The notes under the pieces were generated by a model that saw only the letters and a program-made list of their open reading frames with translations, did not search any database and had not been told where the DNA came from. From Alphaproteobacteria bacterium (GTDB taxonomy: Bacteria > Pseudomonadota > Alphaproteobacteria > Sphingomonadales > Sphingomonadaceae), in NCBI GenBank assembly GCA_028293005.1, contig JAQGLH010000023.1, forward strand, positions 1 through 11,895: a DNA stretch of 11,895 nucleotides. The letters are read 5' to 3'. The translations under genes and the position numbers were made by a program. Below are positions 7,483 through 11,895 of the stretch, piece by piece; positions within the stretch are counted from its first letter, which is position 1, and each line of letters opens with the position of its first letter.

Positions 7483-7490
7483 TGACGGGC

Positions 7491-7510
7491 ATATAAGGAT
7501 ATCTTTATAT
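7491..7510. promoter_or_regulatory. 20-bp near-palindrome upstream of metK, candidate SAM/SAH-responsive operator
   Basis: ATATAAGGATATCTTTATAT is an inverted repeat with one mismatched pair, centred at 7500/7501 and 41 bp before the metK start. Its AT content stands out sharply from the surroundings. It may overlap the metK promoter: AGTGAC (7481-7486) and TTATAT (7505-7510) are 18 bp apart. Proteobacterial SAM-cycle genes are known to be controlled by ArsR-type regulators such as SahR that bind palindromes of this kind. Assignment to SahR is inference from recalled motif shape and from gene context. Confidence 0.6.
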
Positions 7511-7551
7511 CCGCATCTCCCCGAGCTCTCCCAGCGAACAGAAGGTCAGCA

Positions 7552-8718
7552 ATGCGCAGCAACTACATGTTCACGTCCGAATCGGTCTCTGAGGGGCATC
7601 CGGACAAGGTGGCGGACCAGATTTCGGACGCGGTGGTCGATTTGCTGATCGCCAAGGATCCGGAGGCGCGCGTCGCTTGCGAGACGCTGGTGACGACCAA
7701 TCGCATCGTGCTCGCCGGCGAAGTGCGCTGCGCGGGCGGCTATGACGATGCCGAGATCGAGGCGGCCGCACGCGAGACGGTGCGCAAGATCGGCTACGAG
7801 CAGGAAGGCTTCCACTGGCAGCACGCCTCGTTCGCCAACCACCTCCACGCTCAGTCCGCGGACATTGCCCAAGGTGTCGACGAGAGCGGCAACAAGGACG
7901 AGGGCGCGGGCGACCAGGGCATCATGTTCGGCTTCGCCTGCGACGAGACCAGCGAGCTGATGCCGGCGACTCTCCATTATTCGCACCGCGTGCTCGAGCG
8001 GCTCGCCGCCGATCGCCACTCGGGCGAGGCCGACTTCCTGGAGCCGGACAGCAAGAGCCAGATCACCTTGGCCTTCGAGAATGGCCGGCCGGTACGCGCC
8101 GCGAAACTGGTCGTCTCGACGCAGCATGCCGCGGGCGCCGACCAGGGCAAGCTGCGCGACTATGTGAAGGGCGTGTTCGCCGATGTGCTTCCGCAAGGCT
8201 GGATGCCGGGCGACGAGGATATTTTCGTCAACCCGACCGGTCTGTTCGAGATCGGCGGGCCCGACGGCGACGCCGGAGTGACCGGGCGCAAGATCATCGT
8301 CGACACCTATGGCGGCGCAAGCCCCCACGGCGGCGGCGCGTTCAGCGGCAAGGATCCGACCAAGGTCGACCGCTCGGCCGCCTATGTCAGCCGCTATCTC
8401 GCCAAGAACATCGTCGCTGCGGGCCTCGCGCGCCGCTGCACGATCCAGCTGTCCTACGCGATCGGCGTCGCCGAGCCGCTGTCGCTCTACGTCGACCTCC
8501 ACCAGACCGAGATGAACGGAGTGACCGCAGCGCGGCTCGAGGAAGTGCTGCCGCGGCTGGTGCGCCTGACGCCCAAGGGCATCCGTACCCACCTCGGCCT
8601 CAACAAGCCGATCTACCGCCCGACCGCGGCCTATGGCCATTTCGGGCGGACCCCCGACGGCGATCGCTTCACCTGGGAAAAAACCGACTTGGTCGACGCG
8701 CTCAAGCAGGCGCTCTAG
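7552..8718 (+). CDS. metK: S-adenosylmethionine synthase
   Basis: The 388-residue cytosolic enzyme makes S-adenosylmethionine from methionine and ATP. It begins [19 protein letters not shown] with the catalytic His at residue 16. The [10 protein letters not shown] loop lies at about residues 118-127 (Asp121), and the phosphate-binding [19 protein letters not shown] begins near residue 260. The length and motif series are those of bacterial MetK, and nothing essential is missing. ATG 7552 is preceded by AAGG (7542-7545) at 6-nt spacing. A palindromic candidate operator lies 41 bp upstream, so expression probably responds to the SAM/SAH pool. The product serves the methyltransferase encoded next (trmB). 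The stop TAG lies in a small hairpin and in a 24-bp tandem duplication that repeats the stop in frame at 8740-8742. Confidence 0.98.
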   Translation: MRSNYMFTSESVSEGHPDKVADQISDAVVDLLIAKDPEARVACETLVTTNRIVLAGEVRCAGGYDDAEIEAAARETVRKIGYEQEGFHWQHASFANHLHAQSADIAQGVDESGNKDEGAGDQGIMFGFACDETSELMPATLHYSHRVLERLAADRHSGEADFLEPDSKSQITLAFENGRPVRAAKLVVSTQHAAGADQGKLRDYVKGVFADVLPQGWMPGDEDIFVNPTGLFEIGGPDGDAGVTGRKIIVDTYGGASPHGGGAFSGKDPTKVDRSAAYVSRYLAKNIVAAGLARRCTIQLSYAIGVAEPLSLYVDLHQTEMNGVTAARLEEVLPRLVRLTPKGIRTHLGLNKPIYRPTAAYGHFGRTPDGDRFTWEKTDLVDALKQAL

Positions 8719-8751
8719 CGCCGGGGCAAGCACGCGCTTTAGCACCGGGGG
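8704..8751 (+). repeat. 24-bp tandem duplication across the metK stop codon
   Basis: Two adjacent 24-bp units (8704-8727 and 8728-8751) match at 20 of 24 positions. Each reads Lys-(Gln/His)-Ala-Leu-stop in the metK frame, with TAG at 8716-8718 and again at 8740-8742. The first unit contains the inverted repeat GGCGCTCTAGCGCC (8709-8722), a 5-bp stem with a 4-nt loop over the stop. No T tract follows, so it is not a standard intrinsic terminator. Confidence 0.85.
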
Positions 8752-8833
8752 GGCGCCCGCTGTCTTTCGTCTGGTTTCGCGTTGTGATCGCTCGATCGTG
8801 CCGCGGATCGGGCGCGTGACGTCCCCGCAGCGC

Positions 8834-8867
8834 TTGGCTGAACCCCCCTTGTCTGTATAGCGGCGCG
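8834..8867 (+). promoter_or_regulatory. Candidate leaderless promoter of trmB
   Basis: TTGGCT (8834-8839), a 16-bp spacer and TATAGC (8856-8861, preceded by TG) are followed by six bases (GGCGCG) and then ATG 8868. The predicted transcript start falls on or beside the A of the start codon. No Shine-Dalgarno is present. The rest of the 149-bp gap after metK shows nothing beyond the 24-bp duplication and a GC-rich stretch. Confidence 0.6.
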
Positions 8868-9545
8868 ATGTCGGATCCCACCACCATCCGCCGCCTTTAC
8901 GGCCGCCGCTCGGGGCATAAATTGCGCCAGGGGCAGGCGGCGCTGCTCGAGGATCTGCTGCCGAGGGTGAGCGTGCCCGGCGGCGCGCTGAGCGCGGCCG
9001 GCCTGTACGGCGAGGATCGCCCGCTCGAGTTCGAGATCGGCTTCGGCAGCGGCGAGCATCTCGCCGGCCAGGCCAAGGCGCGGCCCGATCACGGCTTCAT
9101 CGGCTGCGAGCCGTTCCTCAATGGCGTCGTCGGCGCGCTGACGCACATCGCCGCCGATGGTCTCGCCAACATCCGCCTGCACATGGGCGATGCGCTCGAC
9201 GTGCTCGAGCGCCTGCCCGATGCGGCGCTGGAGCGCGTCTATCTGCTCCACCCCGATCCCTGGCCCAAGGCGCGGCACGCCAAGCGGCGGATGATCAACC
9301 ATGGCCCGCTCGATCTCGTCGCCGCCAAGCTCAAGCCCGGCGGCGAGTTCCGGCTCGGCACGGATGATCCGACCTATTGCCGCTGGTCGATGATGATCAT
9401 GAACCAGCGCCGGGACTTCGAATGGCTCGCGCAAAGCGCCGCCGACTTCCTCACCCGCCCCGCCGACTGGCCCGAGACCCGCTACGAGGCAAAGGCGCGG
9501 CGCAAGGGGCATGAGGTGTGGTATTTCCGATATCGGCGGGTTTGA
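8868..9545 (+). CDS. trmB: tRNA (guanine-N7-)-methyltransferase
   Basis: The 225-residue SAM-dependent methyltransferase forms 7-methylguanosine at position 46 in the tRNA variable loop. Visible features are an N-terminal basic segment (RRLYGRRSGHKLRQGQ), the SAM-binding EIGFGSGEHL from residue 56, the acidic GCEPF after strand 2, and the family signature HPDPWPKARHAKRRM from residue 128. GTDDPTY follows near residue 164 and TRYEAKARRKGHEVWYF closes the protein, both usual for TrmB. The length is typical. The start is fixed by the conserved N-terminus; it has no Shine-Dalgarno but lies 7 nt after a strong -10 element, so a leaderless mRNA is likely. In many alphaproteobacteria rimP and nusA follow nearby; here the next gene is an unrelated oxidoreductase, bounded by direct repeats that begin at the base after the trmB stop. 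Confidence 0.95.
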   Translation: MSDPTTIRRLYGRRSGHKLRQGQAALLEDLLPRVSVPGGALSAAGLYGEDRPLEFEIGFGSGEHLAGQAKARPDHGFIGCEPFLNGVVGALTHIAADGLANIRLHMGDALDVLERLPDAALERVYLLHPDPWPKARHAKRRMINHGPLDLVAAKLKPGGEFRLGTDDPTYCRWSMMIMNQRRDFEWLAQSAADFLTRPADWPETRYEAKARRKGHEVWYFRYRRV

Positions 9546-9588
9546 GCGGCGAAATGTTATGACCGTTCATTCTGGCGGCGCGTGGACG
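9546..9588 (+). repeat. Left copy of imperfect 43-bp direct repeat flanking the nitronate monooxygenase gene
   Basis: This copy starts at the base after the trmB stop and matches 10799-10841 at 34 of 43 positions without gaps. The core GTTATGAC is identical in both. It contains the partial palindrome ATGACCGTTCAT (9559-9570), which could be a regulator site. From ATG 9559 it reads MTVHSGGAWT before a stop. Confidence 0.8.
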
Positions 9589-9636
9589 TGATCGAGTCTG
9601 TTGCGCGCGCTCGCGGGCAGGCGCATTTGCTTGCAC

Positions 9637-10692
9637 ATGACGTTGCTGGAACGGCTCGGAGTGAGCATCCCGATCGTGCAGGCGCCGATGGCCGGGGTTT
9701 CGACGCCAGCGCTTGCTGCGGCCGTGTCGAACGCAGGCGGTCTTGGCTCTATCAGCGTGGGCGCCACGGATGCGACAGGCGCACTCGCGATGATCGAGGC
9801 AACCCAGGCCCGCACGGATCGTGCGTTCAACGTGAACCTGTTCGTCCACGCGACCCCCCGAGCCGACAAGGCACGTGAGCAAGGCTGGCGGGACGCGCTG
9901 CGACCTCTGTTTCAAAGCTATGGCGCACAGCCACCCTTGGCCCTGCGCACGATCTACAAAAGCTTCGCCGACGACGACGAGATGCTGGCGATGCTGATCG
10001 AAGCTGCCCCGCCAGTCATCAGCTTCCACTTCGGTGTTCCCAGCGAGGACCGGGTCGCGGCGCTCAGGGAGGCTGGTTGTCTTCTGCTGGCGTCCGCAAC
10101 CAGCCCAAGCGAGGCACGGGTGATCGAGCGCGCGGGCATCGACATAGTCGTGGCGCAGGGCTGGGAAGCGGGCGGGCACCGAGGCGTGTTCGATCCGGAG
10201 GCGCCCGACGACCGGCTCGGGACGATGGCGTTGACCCGCCTGCCGGTCAGGCAATCCGTATTGCCTGTCATTGCGGCTGGCGGCCTCATGGATGGTGCCG
10301 GCATCAAAGCGGCGCTCATGCTCGGCGCCGTCGCAGCGCAGCTTGGTACCGCCTTCATCGCCTGTCCGGAAAGCAGCGCCGACGACGCATATCGAGCCGC
10401 ACTCGCGAGTCCAAGCGCGGAACACACAGTCATCACCTGGGCGATCTCAGGCCGGCCAGCGCGCTGCCTGGCAAACCGCTTTACCCGCTGGGAGCCAGAA
10501 GGGCCGGTGCAGGTACCCGATTATCCCATTGCCTACGATGCCGGAAAAGCATTGCACGCCGCAGCCAAGGCCGCCGGCGAGGGCGGGTTCGCAGCGCAAT
10601 GGGCAGGGCAAGGAGCGCCGCTAAGCCGCAATATGGAAGCCGCCGAGCTTGTCGCGCTGCTTTGGCGGGAAGCGAGAGAGGTCGAGAGCTAG
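9637..10692 (+). CDS. Nitronate monooxygenase, class I (2-nitropropane dioxygenase family)
   Basis: The 351-residue FMN-dependent TIM-barrel enzyme oxidises alkyl nitronates such as propionate 3-nitronate to carbonyl compounds and nitrite or nitrate, a detoxifying role in the cytosol. The N-terminus carries IPIVQAPMAG (residues 11-20) and SNAGGLGSIS. The class I motif AQGWEAGGHRG places the catalytic-type His at residue 181. FMN-phosphate contacts are expected in PVIAAGGLMDG and LMLGAVAAQLGTAF. The length fits bacterial class I enzymes. ATG 9637 is chosen because homologous proteins begin just before 'LGV..PIVQAPMAG'; no clear Shine-Dalgarno precedes it, and TTG 9601 is an unlikely earlier start. 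The gene is bounded by imperfect 43-bp direct repeats and lies between trmB and unrelated genes, suggesting acquisition as a unit. Some family members have other FMN-dependent substrates. Confidence 0.88.
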   Translation: MTLLERLGVSIPIVQAPMAGVSTPALAAAVSNAGGLGSISVGATDATGALAMIEATQARTDRAFNVNLFVHATPRADKAREQGWRDALRPLFQSYGAQPPLALRTIYKSFADDDEMLAMLIEAAPPVISFHFGVPSEDRVAALREAGCLLLASATSPSEARVIERAGIDIVVAQGWEAGGHRGVFDPEAPDDRLGTMALTRLPVRQSVLPVIAAGGLMDGAGIKAALMLGAVAAQLGTAFIACPESSADDAYRAALASPSAEHTVITWAISGRPARCLANRFTRWEPEGPVQVPDYPIAYDAGKALHAAAKAAGEGGFAAQWAGQGAPLSRNMEAAELVALLWREAREVES

Positions 10693-10962
10693 CAGCCCGC
10701 CGGCGGTTTCGCACCAATGTACGTCATTCGCGGCTGGTTTCCGGCGGCCGAAAAGCAGGCCCCACCACCGTATGGCCCGCGACCCGCCAAACCCGATGGC
10801 CGCGAAAAGTTATGACTGCTCACTCTAACGGTGCGTGAACGGGTCAGCTTTGCGCCACAAATAGCCATTCATGGTCTTGGTGCTGACGTCGAAAAGCAGA
10901 CACGTTCAGGCCGCCTTGTGAACGGACTTTTCAGCGATAAGCCAGCGAAGGGCGCAGCCTGA
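10693..10962. other. Non-coding stretch between the nitronate monooxygenase and HNH genes
   Basis: No convincing gene is seen in these 270 bp. They contain the right copy of the 43-bp direct repeat, a perfect GC palindrome CCGCCGGCGG (10697-10706) just after the preceding stop, and the decamer CGAAAAGCAG twice (10749-10758 and 10890-10899). A 15-codon minus-strand frame starting MNGYLW is too short to support. The region looks like degraded or repeat-derived intergenic DNA. Confidence 0.6.
10799..10841 (+). repeat. Right copy of imperfect 43-bp direct repeat flanking the nitronate monooxygenase gene
   Basis: This copy is ungapped against 9546-9588, with nine substitutions. From ATG 10812 it reads MTAHSNGA before TGA. 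Of the seven mismatches within that shared reading frame, four fall at third codon positions, a weak hint that both copies derive from the start of a once-coding sequence. Confidence 0.8.
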
Positions 10963-11301
10963 TCAGCGCTGCTTCTTGGCCGTGGTAGCGGTGAAATCGG
11001 GGTCCTTCTTCGCTACCCAATCGACAAATTTGCGCACGTTCGGGTTGGCCAGCAAGGCATTCACATCCATTCCATGGCGTTGCAGCTCAGAATTGCTGAA
11101 GTTGGCGATCAGCGTCTGCTGACAAATGGGGTGCATGGGCACGACATCGGTCCCGCCCCGGCTTTTGGGCACGGGATGATGCCATATGATGGTTTCGCCG
11201 GTGGACCGGCCGCAGAGCCAGCAGAGGACCACCGTCGCCGGTGCCTCGTCCTTCGGTTGCAGATCTTCGTAGGGACCATGTTTGGAATGTTTGCGAGCCA
11301 T
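10963..11301 (-). CDS. Small HNH-endonuclease-like protein, probably with altered metal site
   Basis: The protein has 112 residues, starting MARKHSKHGPYEDLQPKDEA. CWLCG (Cys27, Cys30) is followed by WHHPVPKSRGGTD (His41-His42), then VPMHPIC (Cys60), which is the HNH layout of a zinc knuckle plus His-His and a beta-beta-alpha metal finger. In standard HNH domains the segment after the last Cys reads C-H-x3-H; here it reads CQQTLI, so Gln61 and Ile65 stand where metal-binding histidines are expected. The protein may therefore bind nucleic acid without cutting, or be a decaying copy. The C-terminus is Lys-rich. The start at 11301 is preferred over longer upstream options because the extension has a different, low-quality composition. 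No good Shine-Dalgarno is seen. It is divergent from rsgA across a 138-bp gap. No partner methyltransferase or mobile-element gene is visible. Confidence 0.7.
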   Translation of the reverse strand: MARKHSKHGPYEDLQPKDEAPATVVLCWLCGRSTGETIIWHHPVPKSRGGTDVVPMHPICQQTLIANFSNSELQRHGMDVNALLANPNVRKFVDWVAKKDPDFTATTAKKQR

Positions 11302-11439
11302 GGTTGATCTGAGCACGCGGGCGCTGGTGAGCGCAACCGGTTGATGGGGCAACGGCATCAAAAGCTTGATCAAGAGTGCCGCGCAGGAGCAGTGCAGGCG
11401 GAGGCGTCCGGCTCTCGTCAGAAGCTCCATTGGAAGCTC
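11302..11439. promoter_or_regulatory. Divergent intergenic region between the HNH-like gene and rsgA
   Basis: This region should contain promoters for both flanking genes. It holds a perfect 10-bp palindrome CTTGATCAAG (11365-11374), an inverted pair TTGAT/ATCAA (11341-11345 and 11357-11361) and a further TTGAT at 11304-11308. These could be regulator half-sites, but no consensus promoter was recognised. Confidence 0.3.
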
Positions 11440-11895
11440 ATGGAAACACCGAATTCAAACCTCGTCCAACTCGGCTGGAAACCGTTTTTCAGCAAGCAAG
11501 TCTCTGCGGAGGAGGATGGCAGGTGCCAACCTGTCCGCGTGATGTCCGTTCATCGGGGAATGGTGACGGTCCTGGGCGACGGGATCGAGGACTCGATCTC
11601 GTCCAGCCTTCCCGTGCCCGGGGGCCCGGAAGATCGACCCACCGTGGGCGACTGGCTGCTGATCGACCGGGACAGCCGGAGACTCGTGCGCATTCTGGAC
11701 CGGACGAGCCTGTTCAAGCGGCCGGCCCCGGGCGACGACCGGAGGCTCCAGCTCATTGCTGCCAACGTCGACACCCTATTCGTCGTCACATCGTGCAATC
11801 AGGATTTCAACGTCGCCCGCATCGAACGCTATCTGGTCGTTGCACGTGAGGTGGGCGTGCGCCCCGTCATCGTGCTGACAAAGGCCGATCTTTCG
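11440..11895 (+). CDS. rsgA: Small ribosomal subunit biogenesis GTPase RsgA (5' part; runs off the window)
   Basis: The first 152 residues are present and the frame is open to the window edge. RsgA is a circularly permuted GTPase that assists late 30S subunit maturation. Visible are the N-terminal segment LVQLGWKPFFSKQ, an OB-fold region (VTVLGDGIEDSI to VGDWLLID), the linker LFKRPAPGDD, then AANVDTLFVVTSCNQDFN and ARIERYLVVAREVGV. The G4 motif TKAD lies at residues 147-150. As expected for the permuted order, G4 comes before the P-loop, which lies beyond the window together with the zinc domain. ATG 11440 is chosen because translation from it gives the full family N-terminus; GGAAG just before it is close (about 3 nt), and GAAGCTC is repeated at 11421-11427 and 11433-11439. 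Later starts would delete the conserved 'LGW.PFF' segment. Confidence 0.92.
   Translation, partial: METPNSNLVQLGWKPFFSKQVSAEEDGRCQPVRVMSVHRGMVTVLGDGIEDSISSSLPVPGGPEDRPTVGDWLLIDRDSRRLVRILDRTSLFKRPAPGDDRRLQLIAANVDTLFVVTSCNQDFNVARIERYLVVAREVGVRPVIVLTKADLS

Noticed and set aside
7483..7551. SAM riboswitch upstream of metK
   Set aside because: The gap is only 69 bp, and its main structure is a DNA-type palindrome without a recognisable SAM-binding fold.
8709..8722. Intrinsic terminator at the metK stop
   Set aside because: The 5-bp hairpin is not followed by a T tract; it is more simply explained as part of the 24-bp duplication.
9601..9636. TTG start for the nitronate monooxygenase gene
   Set aside because: It would add 12 residues unlike the family N-terminus, and it lacks a ribosome binding site.
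10697..10706. Terminator after the nitronate monooxygenase gene
   Set aside because: CCGCCGGCGG is a palindrome with no loop, followed by only three T's.

Overview
The window is GC-rich bacterial DNA, most likely from an alphaproteobacterium of the Sphingomonadales type. The reasons are the base composition, the conserved gene order lnt-metK-trmB, and promoters of the form TTGnnn-N16/17-nATAGC placed directly against start codons. The taxon is an inference; no rRNA marker is present.

Region 1 (1-4697) is a tightly packed plus-strand operon for surface glycan assembly. It holds the 3' end of a nucleotide-sugar epimerase/dehydratase, a GT-B family 4 glycosyltransferase, and three tandem, diverged CgeB-like (COG4641 / Glyco_trans_1_2 type) glycosyltransferases. 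Three of the four junctions are 4-base start/stop overlaps (ATGA, GTGA, ATGA), so translational coupling is likely. The remaining junction has been altered by an 18-bp in-frame tandem repeat in which one unit carries GAA changed to TAA; without that change the overlap would be restored. After a 114-bp gap comes a UDP-xylose synthase (UDP-glucuronate decarboxylase)-like gene (4812-5831), so xylose or a related pentose may be one of the sugars used.

Region 2 (5832-9545) is housekeeping: lnt (lipoprotein N-acylation), metK (S-adenosylmethionine synthesis) and trmB (SAM-dependent tRNA m7G46 methylation). lnt and trmB both appear to be expressed from leaderless promoters with identical -10-to-start spacing. 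metK is preceded by a 20-bp near-palindrome that looks like an operator of a SAM/SAH-responsive repressor. The metK stop codon lies in a 24-bp tandem duplication that also copies the stop in frame.

Region 3 (9546-11895) looks like accessory or rearranged DNA beside that core. A class I nitronate monooxygenase gene is flanked by imperfect 43-bp direct repeats (34/43 identical). It is followed by a 270-bp non-coding stretch, a minus-strand HNH-like protein lacking two expected metal-binding histidines, and the 5' part of rsgA, divergent from it and cut by the window edge just after its G4 motif.

No tRNA, rRNA, CRISPR array, transposase or complete insertion sequence was recognised. The most unusual structure is small in scale: the repeats that reshape gene ends (2390-2470, 8704-8751), the repeats flanking the nitronate monooxygenase gene, and the paired leaderless promoters. 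I did not find clear evidence for a wholly new multi-gene system. The closest candidate is the three-paralogue glycosyltransferase operon.
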